56,389 bases of DNA from an uncultured beta proteobacterium (GCA_903889565.1 CAISYC010000051.1:1-56389), one strand, 5' to 3'. Numbered from the stretch's first letter, positions 15,192 through 24,538 are shown. Numbers and translations are program-made. Notes: a model not told the origin generated them from the sequence alone.

Positions 15192-16469
15192 ATGACCGCT
15201 GTATCAAATCAAAATACCTGCCGCGCGCTGGCGCTGGCGGCACTGCTGGCCTGCGGCAGCACGCCGGCGGCTGAAATCAAATATCCGGATGTTGCGACGG
15301 TCGTCGGGCCGCGCGTGCTCGGCGAGTTCAATGGCGTCAGGATCCAGGGCGGATACGGCTCGGCGCTGGCGCCCGATCCGCGCGCGCCCGGCTATTTTTA
15401 TCTGCTGACCGATCGCGGCCCCAACACCGACAGCAACGACGCCGACAAGAAAGTGTTCCCGCTGCCGAAATTCACGCCGACCATTGGCCGCTTTCATCTG
15501 CAGGGCGACAAGCTGGTGCTGGTCAAAACCATCGAAATCAAAAACGCCAAGGGTAAAAAGATCAGCGGCCTGCCCAATCCGAAATACGGCAACACCGGCG
15601 AGATCGCCGTCGACATGCAGGACCATGAACTCGGCACCGATCCCGACGGTCTCGACAGCGAGGGCCTGGTCGCCTTGAAGGACGGCACATTCTGGGTGTC
15701 GGACGAATACGGCCCGTGGATTGCCCACCTCGATGCCGGCGGCAGAATCATCGAGCGCATCGGCCCGTTTCCCGGCAGGAAGTCGCTGCCGAAAGTGCTC
15801 GCGCTGCGCCGGCCCAATCGCGGCATGGAAGGGCTGGCGATTACGCCGGACGAAAAAACGCTGGTCGGCCTGATGCAGAACACGGTGGACAATCCGGACG
15901 CGGCGGTGCGCAAGACTTCGCGCCTCAATCGGCTCGTTACCTTTGATCCGAAGACGGGCACGTCGAAGCAGTACGCCTATATCGTCGATTCGGCCAGCGC
16001 GGTGGTCAGCGAAATTGCCGCGGTCACCGATCACAGCTTCATTGTCTCCGAACGCGACCAATTGTTCCCGGGCGATCCGAAGTCGCCGTCGAAACTCAAA
16101 CGGATCTACAAGATCGATATTGCCGGGGCCACCGACATCAGCGATCCGTCAGATGGTGTCAACGGCAAACTCGTCAACGGCAAGACGCTCGAGCAGCTGA
16201 CCGATGCGGAAATGAGGGATGCCGGCATCGTGCCGGTGAGCAAGGAAATGGTGGTCGATCTGCTGGCCCTTCCCGGCGGATACCCGCATGACAAATCCGA
16301 AGGCCTCGCCGTCATCAGCGACACCATGATCGCGGTGTCGAACGACGACGACTTCGGCATCGTGCCGGATGGCAGGGGCGGCATCGCGGCCAAGCGTCTG
16401 CCGGGCGCCAACGACCGCGTCGATTACAACCGCGTCTACTTCATCAAGCTCGACAAGCCGCTGAAGTAG
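15192..16469 (+). CDS. Exported esterase-like/phytase-like beta-propeller protein (PF13449)
   Basis: 425 residues. Signal peptide to about residue 29 (ACGSTPAAE), then the family core: FYLLTDRGPNTDSN, DSEGLVALKDGTFWVSDEYGPWI, NRGMEGLAITPDEKTL and HDKSEGLAVISDTMIAVSNDDDFG. This is the esterase-like activity of phytase family, acidic and probably calcium-binding, exported. The natural substrate is unclear; phosphate-ester hydrolysis is possible. A GGAG site precedes the ATG. Confidence 0.86.
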   Translation: MTAVSNQNTCRALALAALLACGSTPAAEIKYPDVATVVGPRVLGEFNGVRIQGGYGSALAPDPRAPGYFYLLTDRGPNTDSNDADKKVFPLPKFTPTIGRFHLQGDKLVLVKTIEIKNAKGKKISGLPNPKYGNTGEIAVDMQDHELGTDPDGLDSEGLVALKDGTFWVSDEYGPWIAHLDAGGRIIERIGPFPGRKSLPKVLALRRPNRGMEGLAITPDEKTLVGLMQNTVDNPDAAVRKTSRLNRLVTFDPKTGTSKQYAYIVDSASAVVSEIAAVTDHSFIVSERDQLFPGDPKSPSKLKRIYKIDIAGATDISDPSDGVNGKLVNGKTLEQLTDAEMRDAGIVPVSKEMVVDLLALPGGYPHDKSEGLAVISDTMIAVSNDDDFGIVPDGRGGIAAKRLPGANDRVDYNRVYFIKLDKPLK

Positions 16470-16484
16470 CGGCGCGCCGGCAGT

Positions 16485-16940
16485 TCAGGGCTCGCGCGTC
16501 CAGGTCTGCGTGCGGCCGAACAGCGGGATGCCGACGTAGCCGCGCACGTCGAGTTTGCCGCCGTCGGCCGAGAGTTCCATGCGGCAGTGGTAGATCTGCC
16601 CCTCGTCGGGATCGAGGATCTCGCCGCCGCTGTATTTGGCGCCGTCGCGCTTGAAGCCCCACATGAAGGTCATGCCGATGATCGGCTGATTCTTGAATTT
16701 GCCCTCGCACTTGTCGCACTTCGGCGCGGGGTCTTCGCCCGGCTCTGGAAAAATCTTTTCAATCGTGCCGCTGAATTCGCCGTTGGTCTCGACGATGCGC
16801 ACGATCGAGTCGGGCTTGTTGGTTTTTTCGTTGATTGTTTTCCAGACGCCGGCGGCGGTTGGTTCCGCGGCCGCTGCAGCGCGGGCGAACAGGCATAGCG
16901 CGATCAGGACGGCCGGTGCGGTGAAGCGTTGGTTTCGCAT
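16485..16940 (-). CDS. DUF2147 exported protein
   Basis: 151 residues from ATG 16940. Signal peptide ends near AAAAAE. The mature part has the DUF2147 pattern: GVWKTINEKTNKPDSIVRI, a CDKCEG pair after GEDPAPK, IIGMTFMWGFK and the C-terminal GYVGIPLFGRTQTWTR. Role unknown; a lipocalin-like periplasmic protein. An earlier in-frame Met (16991) lengthens the n-region and is less likely. It converges with the phytase-like gene 15 bases away. Confidence 0.87.
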   Translation of the reverse strand: MRNQRFTAPAVLIALCLFARAAAAAEPTAAGVWKTINEKTNKPDSIVRIVETNGEFSGTIEKIFPEPGEDPAPKCDKCEGKFKNQPIIGMTFMWGFKRDGAKYSGGEILDPDEGQIYHCRMELSADGGKLDVRGYVGIPLFGRTQTWTREP

Positions 16941-17129
16941 TGCATGATTCCCTGACAGGACGGCGCGATTGCCGCGACCCGATATTCTCACAAAGCCGCC
17001 GCCGCGCGCCGTGATGTCGCGGAAACCGTGCTTTACCCAACACAGCGCCGGCAGTAGACTGAATTCCCGACCGGCATTGCAAACATAAAAAATACGCCGG
17101 CCATCGAAGGGCTACTGGAGGAGGTTGTC

Positions 17130-18497
17130 ATGCGTATTCGTGCCGCGTCGTCGTTGCTCGCCTGTCTGTTTGTCGCCACCGCAGTCAACGCCCAGCTTGC
17201 AGTGCCGCCGGCGCCCTGGCGCGGCGCCGGTGCGCCGCCCTGCGTCGGCTCCGACGGCGGCGTTTATCAATGCGTGCCGGGGCCCGGGGTGACCGCGGTG
17301 CGCGCCGGCCATCTGTTCGACAGCAAGAGCGGCAAAATGCTGTCGCAGCAAGTCGTGCTGCTCGACGGCGAGCGCATCACCGACGTCGGCGCCGAAGGAA
17401 AAATCAAAATTCCGGCCGGCGCCCGCATCATCGATCTGCGCCATGCGACGGTGCTGCCCGGCCTGATCGACGCGCACACGCACATGTTCAACGATCCGAA
17501 ACCGGGCATGTCGCGCGAAACCTCGACACTGATCGCAATCCAGCACCTGCAGGCCAACCTGCGCGCGGGTTTTACCGCCGCGCGCGACATGACCTCGCAC
17601 GGCAACGGTTACGGCGACGTCGATATCCGCAACGCCATCGACGAAGGCCGTATCGACGGGCCGCGCTATCAGGTTGCCGGCCGCGGCATTGTCTGGGGCT
17701 TCAAACCGGCCACCGCGCCGGAGAGCGCAATGCACGCCATGGTCGTGCGTTCGGTCGAAGAAGGCCGCGCGGCGGTGCGTGAGCAGATCGAGCATGGCGT
17801 GGACTGGATCAAGCTCTACCCGGCCGGCGCCTATTCGTTTTCGCCGACGGGTGAAGCGCAGTATGTGCTGACCTACCCGCTGCCGGTGCTGCAGGCGATG
17901 ATCGACGAGGCGCACCGCCTCGGAAAAAAAACCGGCTGCCACGTCTACGGCGGCGAGGGCCAGAAGAACGCCATCATCGCCGGCTGCGACACCATCGAGC
18001 ACGCCTTCGGCCTCGATCAGGCGCAGGCCGATCTGATGGTGCAGAAGGGTCTTTACTACGATCCGACCATCGTGCGCTACACCGAGCCCTACATCGACGA
18101 CAACGACAACAAAAACACCGGCGGCAAGTACCGCATCATTCCGATCTTCGAGAAGGCGGTTGCGCTGGGCGCGGCGACCAGAGGCATGAAGGTCATGGTC
18201 GGCAGCGGCGCCGACGGCTCGACCATCGCGCACGGCACGCAGGCAATCGAGTTCGAGTGGCTGGTCAAGCGCGCCGGCATGAACCCGGCACGCGTGATTC
18301 AGGGCGGCACCATTATCAACGCCGAGGCAATGGGCTGGGCCGACCGCATCGGCTCGGTGGAGAAGGGCAAGTACGCCGATCTGGTCGCCGTCACCGGCGA
18401 TCCGCTCGCCGACATCACCGAACTGCAGCGCGTGAAGTTCGTGATGAAGGGCGGCAAGGTCATCCGCAACGACATTGCGCAGGGCGGCGCCAAATAA
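17130..18497 (+). CDS. Exported amidohydrolase (imidazolonepropionase/prolidase-like)
   Basis: 455 residues. Signal peptide ends at VNAQ. Metal site motifs of the amidohydrolase superfamily: LPGLIDAHTHMF (HxH), a Lys in GVDWIKLYPAG, His in KTGCHVYGGEGQ and TIEHAFGL, and Asp in GSGADGS. The metal-dependent hydrolase acts outside the cytoplasm, perhaps on a peptide or cyclic amide. GGAGGAGG before the ATG is a strong start. A cupin gene follows by 75 bases, probably in the same operon. Confidence 0.9.
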   Translation: MRIRAASSLLACLFVATAVNAQLAVPPAPWRGAGAPPCVGSDGGVYQCVPGPGVTAVRAGHLFDSKSGKMLSQQVVLLDGERITDVGAEGKIKIPAGARIIDLRHATVLPGLIDAHTHMFNDPKPGMSRETSTLIAIQHLQANLRAGFTAARDMTSHGNGYGDVDIRNAIDEGRIDGPRYQVAGRGIVWGFKPATAPESAMHAMVVRSVEEGRAAVREQIEHGVDWIKLYPAGAYSFSPTGEAQYVLTYPLPVLQAMIDEAHRLGKKTGCHVYGGEGQKNAIIAGCDTIEHAFGLDQAQADLMVQKGLYYDPTIVRYTEPYIDDNDNKNTGGKYRIIPIFEKAVALGAATRGMKVMVGSGADGSTIAHGTQAIEFEWLVKRAGMNPARVIQGGTIINAEAMGWADRIGSVEKGKYADLVAVTGDPLADITELQRVKFVMKGGKVIRNDIAQGGAK

Positions 18498-18572
18498 TCG
18501 GTTTCATTTGGATTGCGCGCGTCTGCCCCGTCATCCATTGACCGCATAACATCACAACCGGAGGAGAGTTCC

Positions 18573-19019
18573 ATGAAAACCATGCTTGCAAGCGCAACGC
18601 TCGCCGCAATGCTTGTCGCCGCATCAACCGCAATCGCCGAAGGCGTGCCCAAAAACGTCAACTACGTCAGTCACGAGAAAGTCGCCGAGATGTTCGTCAA
18701 GGGCGGTTATGTCGTCAACGACAACGGCGTGGCAATCGGCGCCAACCGCGGCAAGGCGCGCGAAGCCGAGATGCACGACAAGACCAACCATGTCTTCATC
18801 ATCTACGACGGCGAAGCCGACCTCGTGACCGGCGGCACGATCATCGACCCGAAAGTGGTCTCGCCGGGGCAGACGCACGGCAGCCGCATCGAAGGCGGCG
18901 AACTGCGCCACGTCGTCAAGGGCGACATCATCACCATTCCGGCGAAGACGCCGCACTGGTGGAAAGACACTTCGAAGACCGGCTCGATCGGTTACTACGC
19001 GGTGAATATCGAGCAGTAA
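18573..19019 (+). CDS. Exported cupin-domain protein
   Basis: 148 residues from ATG 18573. Signal peptide to about residue 22 (TAIAE). The cupin barrel is visible in EMHDKTNHVFIIYDGEADLVTGG and IITIPAKTPHWWKD; the His and Glu/His residues could hold a metal. Binding or catalytic role unknown. GGAGGAG upstream. Downstream of the amidohydrolase and probably functionally linked. Confidence 0.84.
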   Translation: MKTMLASATLAAMLVAASTAIAEGVPKNVNYVSHEKVAEMFVKGGYVVNDNGVAIGANRGKAREAEMHDKTNHVFIIYDGEADLVTGGTIIDPKVVSPGQTHGSRIEGGELRHVVKGDIITIPAKTPHWWKDTSKTGSIGYYAVNIEQ

Positions 19020-19030
19020 CCGGATTAGAG

Positions 19031-19133
19031 GGCGTAGGGCGGGTAAGCGCAGCGCAATCCGCCGGATGAAAAAAATTCAATGAGAGCCGCATGCGGCGGA
19101 AGGCACTGCGCTTTTCCGCCCTGCGAAATGCTG
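19031..19133. repeat. Type B inverted-repeat pair (GTAGGGCGG... / ...CCGCCCTGCG)
   Basis: Left arm begins GTAGGGCGGGTAAGCGCAGC, right arm ends GCGCTTTTCCGCCCTGCG; they are imperfect reverse complements with a short spacer. Related copies are at 23849-23940, 24919-24950 and 34774-34866. Lies between the cupin gene and the kinase gene. Confidence 0.7.
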
Positions 19134-19228
19134 TGAGGCCTTCCCCCGCACAGGGGGGCGCCAACCCCTCAAGTCCCACCCCAATTCCGCCGTTAACGCC
19201 GTAGATACCTCTGATACGGCTGCGCGAG

Positions 19229-21166
19229 ATGTCCGAACCTCTGCCACAGAACAATGACTACTACGTCGGCCGTTTTCGCGTGGTGCGCGTGCTCGGGCGC
19301 GGTTCGGAGGGCGTGGTGTATCTGGCCAGCGACCCCAAGCTCAACCGCGAGGTCGCGATCAAGACCACGTCGCTGGGAGCATCGCCCGATCCGATGCTGG
19401 CCGACCTGCTGGTCACCACCGCGCAGACCGCGAGCAAGCTGAGCCATCCCAATATCGTGCCGGTGTTCGAGGCCGGCATGCACGAGGGCTCGCCCTATGT
19501 GGTGTTCGAATATGTCGAGGGCCGCTCGCTGGCGCAGATGCTCGCCGCCGACGGCCCGATGCCGATGGCCAGCGCCATCGTGATGATGAGCCAGATTCTC
19601 TCCGGCGTGGCGCAGATTCACGAGCGCAGCCTGATTCACGGCGACATCAAGCCCGCCAACATCCTGGTCGGCGAAAACGATCGCGCGCGCGTCGCCGATT
19701 TCGGCCTGCTGCGCCACGAACGCGCGACGAATTTCGACAACACCTCGGGCACGCTGCGCTACATGGCCCCCGAGTGTTTCGACAGCGGCGCCACCGACTG
19801 CCGCCGCGATGTCTATGCGCTGGGGCTGGTGTTCTATGAAATGCTGACCGGTGAAGCGCTGATCCCGAAAGGCGAACCGTCGGCGACGCAGATCGCGCGC
19901 ATCATGAACGATCTGCCGACGGCGCCATCGTCGCGCAATCCGCGCATCGCGCCGGAGATCGACGCCATCGTGCTGAAGGCGCTGCGCAAGGATGCCGCGC
20001 GCCGCTTTGCCAACGCCGGCGAGATGAAACGCGCGCTCGACCGCATCCGCGTCGGCGGCAACGGGCACGATCAGGTGCAGGTGCGCGAGGCCACGGTGCA
20101 CAGCACGGTGGAATTCCTGCTGCGGCGCATGTCGCACAAGAGCGATTTTCCGGCGTTGACGGCGAGCATCACCACGCTCAACCAGATTTCGAATCAGATC
20201 GACGCTGCCTCGATCCGCGCCTTGTCCGAAACCGTGATGCGCGATTTCGCGCTGACGCAAAAGCTGCTGCGCCTGGTGAACTCGGCCGCGATGGGCGCGG
20301 GCAAGGTCACGCGCGTGTCGGATGCGATCACCATCCTCGGCGTCGGCCAGTTGCGCTCGATGGCCACCGCCATGATGCTGGCCAGCGGCGCCAACGGCAA
20401 AAAGAATCCCGCGATCGCCGCCGCGCTGACCGACGCCTTTGTCGCCGGCCTCATCTCGCGCAACGTCGGGCGCATCAGCGGCATCCCGGCGGTTGAAGAA
20501 CTGTTCATCTGCGGCATGTTCAGTCCGCTGGGCGAACTGCTCACCATCTATTACCTGCCCGAAGAGTACGGCGAGATCGCGCGCCGCGTGTTTCAGGAGG
20601 GCGTCAAAGACGATTCCGCCGCGCGCGCGGTGCTCGGCATCAGTTTTGAAGAACTCGGCATCGGTGTCGCGCGCCACTGGCAGTTGCCCGCGCCCATCGT
20701 CAACGCGCTGGCGCCGCTGCCGCGCGGCGAAGTGCAGGTTGCCGGCGATGCCAACGGGCGGCTGTGGCAATGCGCCGGTTACGCGCGCGAGCTGTGCGCG
20801 CTGGCGCGCATCAATGACGCCGAAGAACGCGCGCTCGCGCTCGACGCGCACAACAAGCGCTTCTCCAAAACCATTCCAATTGACGCCGCGGCAATGCGCG
20901 AACTGCTCACGCGCTCGGTGCAGGCGGCCGGCCACTACATCGATGCGGCCGGTTTCGAAGTCTCGAAAACTGCCATGCTCGAAGGCATGAGCGAACTCGC
21001 CGACACCGATCAGGCGCCGGTGACGAACGCCGAATCGCAACGCCCCGCGGCACCCGCTGACGATCCCGACAAAACCGTGTTGCTGGCTGATGTCGAAGCG
21101 GAAAGCGAACCCGCACCAAGCGGTCTGCGTGCGCGCATCGGCAAGGCGTTGCGCAGTATTTTCTAA
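19229..21166 (+). CDS. Serine/threonine protein kinase fused to an HDOD domain
   Basis: 645 residues, no membrane segment. Residues about 15-275 are a Hanks-type kinase: GRGSEGVV loop at 23-30, Lys45 in VAIK, catalytic loop HGDIKPANIL at 137-146 (HGD, not HRD), DFG at 157-159, and GTLRYMAPE. Residues about 295-495 are an HDOD domain (FPALTASITTLNQI..., MRDFALTQKLLRLVNSA, DAITILGVGQLRSMA). The last 80 residues are acidic linker. HDOD proteins act in signalling without a known enzyme activity, so the kinase probably transmits to or is regulated by the HDOD part. The start lacks a strong ribosome site. Confidence 0.9.
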   Translation: MSEPLPQNNDYYVGRFRVVRVLGRGSEGVVYLASDPKLNREVAIKTTSLGASPDPMLADLLVTTAQTASKLSHPNIVPVFEAGMHEGSPYVVFEYVEGRSLAQMLAADGPMPMASAIVMMSQILSGVAQIHERSLIHGDIKPANILVGENDRARVADFGLLRHERATNFDNTSGTLRYMAPECFDSGATDCRRDVYALGLVFYEMLTGEALIPKGEPSATQIARIMNDLPTAPSSRNPRIAPEIDAIVLKALRKDAARRFANAGEMKRALDRIRVGGNGHDQVQVREATVHSTVEFLLRRMSHKSDFPALTASITTLNQISNQIDAASIRALSETVMRDFALTQKLLRLVNSAAMGAGKVTRVSDAITILGVGQLRSMATAMMLASGANGKKNPAIAAALTDAFVAGLISRNVGRISGIPAVEELFICGMFSPLGELLTIYYLPEEYGEIARRVFQEGVKDDSAARAVLGISFEELGIGVARHWQLPAPIVNALAPLPRGEVQVAGDANGRLWQCAGYARELCALARINDAEERALALDAHNKRFSKTIPIDAAAMRELLTRSVQAAGHYIDAAGFEVSKTAMLEGMSELADTDQAPVTNAESQRPAAPADDPDKTVLLADVEAESEPAPSGLRARIGKALRSIF

Positions 21167-21173
21167 AGCGCCC

Positions 21174-21337
21174 TCGTAGCGCAGGCGACCCGCCTGCATC
21201 GGTAAGCAGGACCGGGACGCATTCCCTCATTTTCGGGCTTCATAAATATGAGCTGGTTTTAAGTGGCGCAGGCCGGGTTTTCGAAAAAACGGCCTGCGTT
21301 TGTTACCGCTGCAGGCGAGTCGCCTGCGCTACAAAAT
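21174..21337. repeat. Type A palindromic repeat cluster (GCAGGCGAnTCGCCTGC family)
   Basis: Three hairpin units: GTAGCGCAGGCGACCCGCCTGC (21177-21198), GCAGGCCGGGTTTTCG...CGGCCTGC (21267-21297) and GCAGGCGAGTCGCCTGCGCTAC (21312-21333). The units recur throughout the window, mostly between genes. Confidence 0.75.
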
Positions 21338-21442
21338 CCTTACGCCTGAAACATGTTGCACGGCAGCAGTCGCCGCATGAATCCGTCATGCTGGCCAACC
21401 GCCGGCAACGGGAGTAAATTTCCCGCGGGGGAGAAAATAATA

Positions 21443-22006
21443 ATGAGCAACAACCGACGCTGCCTGTTGCAGGCGGCACTCGGCACGGGCATTGGCATGC
21501 TGTTGCCGCCGTGCGCCCGCGCGCAGACTGCGGACCCGCGCAACGCGCGCCCGCAGGAGGGCGATCGCCTTGTCTATGCCGATGGCGACGACAAAGGCAA
21601 ACCGGTCAAACCGGAGGCATTGCCGCTGGGCGGGCCGCCGGTCACCGCGATGCCGCAGGAGGCGGCGAGCGGCACCGTGCGCGACGGCTCGCGCCTGAAT
21701 CAAATCCTGGTGATGCGGCTCGACCCGACGCGCCTGCAGGGCGAAACGACGGAACGCTCGGCGCAGGGCGTGGTGGCCTATTCCGCGGTGTGCACGCACT
21801 CGGGCTGCGACAGTTTTGCGTGGGCGGCCGACAAGCAGTCGTTGAAATGCCCCTGCCACGATTCGGAGTTCGACCCCGCCGACGGCGCCAAAGTCATCGG
21901 CGGGCCGGCGCCGCGCCGCCTGCCCGGGCTGCCAATCAAAATCGTCGATGGCCAGATTGTGGTGGCCGGCGCATTTACCGGGCGTGTCGGCGGAACTACC
22001 AACTAG
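21443..22006 (+). CDS. Exported Rieske [2Fe-2S] protein
   Basis: 187 residues from ATG 21443. The N-terminus MSNNRRCLLQAALGTGIGMLLP has the twin Arg of a Tat signal, fitting export of a folded iron-sulfur protein. Rieske ligands and disulfide cysteines are complete: CTHSGC and CPCHDSEFDPADG. Both disulfide cysteines suggest a high-potential, bc1-like cluster. It lies 63 bases before the PQQ dehydrogenase gene on the same strand and may carry its electrons. There is no membrane anchor beyond the signal. Confidence 0.86.
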   Translation: MSNNRRCLLQAALGTGIGMLLPPCARAQTADPRNARPQEGDRLVYADGDDKGKPVKPEALPLGGPPVTAMPQEAASGTVRDGSRLNQILVMRLDPTRLQGETTERSAQGVVAYSAVCTHSGCDSFAWAADKQSLKCPCHDSEFDPADGAKVIGGPAPRRLPGLPIKIVDGQIVVAGAFTGRVGGTTN

Positions 22007-22069
22007 TCGTCAGCGAAAAAATGGTTCGCTTCTGATGTATCGAATGTGGCTCAACCGGGGAGGAGTGTC

Positions 22070-23785
22070 ATGAACAATAAAAAAGCTTTGCAGTGGATGC
22101 TGTGTGCGGCGGCTCTCACGCTGGCGCAACAGGCAATGGCCTACGATGCGGTGACCGACGCGCGCCTGCTGAAGCCGGAGCCGCAGAACTGGCTGATGTA
22201 TCGCGGCACCTACAACGGGCAGGGCTACAGCCCACTCGACAAAATCAACACCGCCAACGTCAAGCGTCTGGTGCCGGTGTGGAGCTATTCGACCGGTCAG
22301 GTCGAGGGCCATCAGGCGCCGCCGATCGTCAACAACGGCATCATGTTCATCTCGACGCCGCAGAATCAGGTGCTCGCACTCAACGCCAAAACCGGCGATC
22401 AGATCTGGCAATACAAGCGCGAATTTCCCGACGACGTGCAGCAGCCGCATCCGACCAACCGCGGCGTGGCGCTCTACGGCAACCGCGTGTATCTCGCCAC
22501 CATGGATGCGCATGTCGTCGCGCTGGACGCCGCCACTGGCAAGGTGGTGTGGGACACCAAGGTCGATGAATACAAGAACTCGTATTACTTCACGCTGGCG
22601 CCGCTGATTGCCAAGGGCAAGGTGATGGTCGGCAGCTCGGGCGGCGAATTCGGCATCCGCGGTTACATCGCCGCGCTCGACGCGGAAACCGGCAAGGAAG
22701 TGTGGCGCACGCACATGATCCCCGGCCCCGGCGAGCCCGGCAATGAAACATGGCCGGGCGACACCTGGAAGACGGGCGGCGTTTCGGTGTGGATCACCGG
22801 CAATTACGATCCGGACTTGAACCTCACCTTCTGGGGCACCGGCAACGGCGGCCCGTGGCCGGCCGATGCGCGCACCGGCGACAATAAAAACGCGACCTCG
22901 GTGGTCGCCATCGACCCGGACACCGGCAAGATCAAGGGCAGCCATCAATATCACTGGAACGACAGCTGGGACTGGGATGAAGTTTCCGCGCCGGTGCTGA
23001 TGGACGTCACGCGCAACGGCCGCACCTTCAAGGGGCTGGTGCACGCGGGGCGCGACGGTTATCTGTGGCTGCTCGAGCGCAAGGCCGACAGCATCGACTT
23101 TGTTGAAGGCAAGCCCTTCGTCAAACACGACGTGATCCTCGGCCTCGAGCCGAAGACGGGCCGCCCGATCTATGACATGGACAAGGTGCTGAAGATCGGC
23201 AAGACGGTCACGATCTGCCCGTCGCACTGGGGCGGCAAGGACTGGCCGCCCGAAGCCTACAACCCGAAGACCAGGCTGCTCTACGTTCCGGCGCAGCAGA
23301 ACATCTGCACCACCATGGCCGGCGAAGCGAAAATCGCGCCGTATGCGCCGGGCAAGCGTTACGTCGGCACCGACGGCTCGAAAACGCGCGTGTTCCCGCG
23401 CGAAGGCGCCGATCACATCGGCGAAGTGCAGGCCTGGGACATGGACAGCGGCAAACTGGTGTGGACGTTCAACTACCCCGACATGCAGCCCAACTGGGGC
23501 CCGCTGCTCACCACCGGCGGCGGCCTCGTCTTCGGCGGCGGTTCGGCTGACCGCAAGTTCCACGCGCTCAACGCGAAGACCGGCAAACTGCTGTGGGAAT
23601 TCAAAACCAACTCCGGTATCACCGGCGTGCCGAGCTCATACATGGTCGATGGCGTGCAATACATCGCCGTGCAATCGGGCTGGGGCGTTGATGCGCAAAA
23701 AATGACCGGCCGCCTCAACGACTCGTTGAAGAAAAATACGGTCGTGCCGCAGGGCGGCGTGGTGTGGGTGTTCGCGGTGAAGTAG
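22070..23785 (+). CDS. PQQ-dependent alcohol dehydrogenase, lanthanide-type motif
   Basis: 571 residues with a signal peptide (cleavage near QAMAYD). Propeller W-motifs GDQIWQYK, GKVVWDTK, GKEVWRTH and GKLVWTFN are present. The catalytic region HWNDSWDWDEV has Asp301 and Asp303 (DxD), the lanthanide signature, and GSSGGEFGIRG lies in the PQQ pocket. No fused heme domain. The ATG at 22070 has GGGGAGGAG upstream. Preceded by an exported Rieske gene. It is distinct in sequence from the first PQQ enzyme (136-1887), which lacks the GSSGGEFG block. Substrate unknown. Confidence 0.92.
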   Translation: MNNKKALQWMLCAAALTLAQQAMAYDAVTDARLLKPEPQNWLMYRGTYNGQGYSPLDKINTANVKRLVPVWSYSTGQVEGHQAPPIVNNGIMFISTPQNQVLALNAKTGDQIWQYKREFPDDVQQPHPTNRGVALYGNRVYLATMDAHVVALDAATGKVVWDTKVDEYKNSYYFTLAPLIAKGKVMVGSSGGEFGIRGYIAALDAETGKEVWRTHMIPGPGEPGNETWPGDTWKTGGVSVWITGNYDPDLNLTFWGTGNGGPWPADARTGDNKNATSVVAIDPDTGKIKGSHQYHWNDSWDWDEVSAPVLMDVTRNGRTFKGLVHAGRDGYLWLLERKADSIDFVEGKPFVKHDVILGLEPKTGRPIYDMDKVLKIGKTVTICPSHWGGKDWPPEAYNPKTRLLYVPAQQNICTTMAGEAKIAPYAPGKRYVGTDGSKTRVFPREGADHIGEVQAWDMDSGKLVWTFNYPDMQPNWGPLLTTGGGLVFGGGSADRKFHALNAKTGKLLWEFKTNSGITGVPSSYMVDGVQYIAVQSGWGVDAQKMTGRLNDSLKKNTVVPQGGVVWVFAVK

Positions 23786-23787
23786 CA

Positions 23788-23940
23788 ACATCTCCCTCTC
23801 CCCTTGAGGGAGCGGGCAGGGGTGAGGGGTAAGCCCGCATATGTATTCGTAGGGCGGATAAGCAAAGCGCAATCCGCCGAATGAGATCATTTAACGCCAC
23901 CATGCGGCGGAAGGCGCTACGCTTTTCCGCCCTACGGGCT
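23788..23940. repeat. Type C (CTCCCTCTCCCC...GGGGTGAGGGG) and type B repeats
   Basis: 23793-23829 is the CCCTCTCCCCTTGAGGGAG...GGGTGAGGGG element. 23849-23940 is a type B pair: GTAGGGCGGATAAGCAAAGC facing GCTACGCTTTTCCGCCCTAC across a spacer of about 35 bases. They separate the PQQ gene from the toxin-antitoxin genes. Confidence 0.7.
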
Positions 23941-23974
23941 AGAATAGGAACACTGTTAGTGCAGGAGTACAGAA

Positions 23975-24232
23975 ATGAACGATTTCGTGAAACTGCCCAA
24001 GCCACTGCTGGCGCGCCTCGAAAAAGTTTCGCACGTTCAGGGTATCGCGCCGGCGGCGATCGCGCGCAAGGCGATCGCTGAGCATCTGAGTTACCTGGAA
24101 TGGAAAGAGCGCGCAATCGCGCAGGGTGACGCTGATCATGCGGCCGGACGTGTTCTGACGACCGCGCAGGTTTCCTCAGCGCTTGCCAAGCAAAGAGCCA
24201 AGCGTGTCAGCAAGGCCAAAAAAACGGCTTGA
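23975..24232 (+). CDS. Ribbon-helix-helix antitoxin (CopG/RHH type)
   Basis: 85 residues. The start MNDFVKLPKPLLARLEKV and GIAPAAIARKAIAEHL form a ribbon-helix-helix fold of type II antitoxins. The C-terminal half is Lys/Arg/Ala-rich and would wrap the toxin. The gene overlaps the ParE-like toxin start by 29 bases, as in most type II modules. An AGGAG site precedes the ATG. Confidence 0.8.
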   Translation: MNDFVKLPKPLLARLEKVSHVQGIAPAAIARKAIAEHLSYLEWKERAIAQGDADHAAGRVLTTAQVSSALAKQRAKRVSKAKKTA

Positions 24233-24497
24233 GTGGTCCCGGCGGTCCGCTCAAGACCTGCTGGCTATCGAAGAATACATCGCGCAGGACAATCAATCGG
24301 CGGCTGACGCGGTCATTGCGCATATACAGCAGCGGGCGATTCTGCTCGAAGCTGATCCGCTACTCGGCAAGCAACGAATGGCCTCGCCGCACAGGGAACT
24401 GGTGCTTTCGCGTTATCCGTTCTCAATTATTTATAGCGTGCGCGGTGATCGCATTCTAATTTCTAGAATTCTCCACCAGCGACGGCAGTTTCCCTAG
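24204..24497 (+). CDS. ParE/RelE-type toxin
   Basis: 97 residues from GTG 24204. RLEWSRRSAQDLLAIEEYI at the start, then ELVLSRYPFSIIYSVRGDRILISRILHQRRQ at the end: the RelE/ParE fold with the usual conserved C-terminal Arg. The GTG start gives the family length; a TTG at 24183 is an alternative. Pairs with the upstream RHH antitoxin. ParE members poison gyrase. Confidence 0.82.
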   Translation: MSARPKKRLEWSRRSAQDLLAIEEYIAQDNQSAADAVIAHIQQRAILLEADPLLGKQRMASPHRELVLSRYPFSIIYSVRGDRILISRILHQRRQFP

Positions 24498-24538
24498 CGT
24501 ATATCCGCATGGTTTACCCGAGGCCGGGGAGCCGCACC

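Noticed and set aside
19193-21199. Long minus-strand frame opposite the kinase-HDOD gene
   Set aside because: Shadow of a conserved two-domain protein; residues are dominated by Arg, Ala, His as expected for antisense of GC-rich coding DNA.
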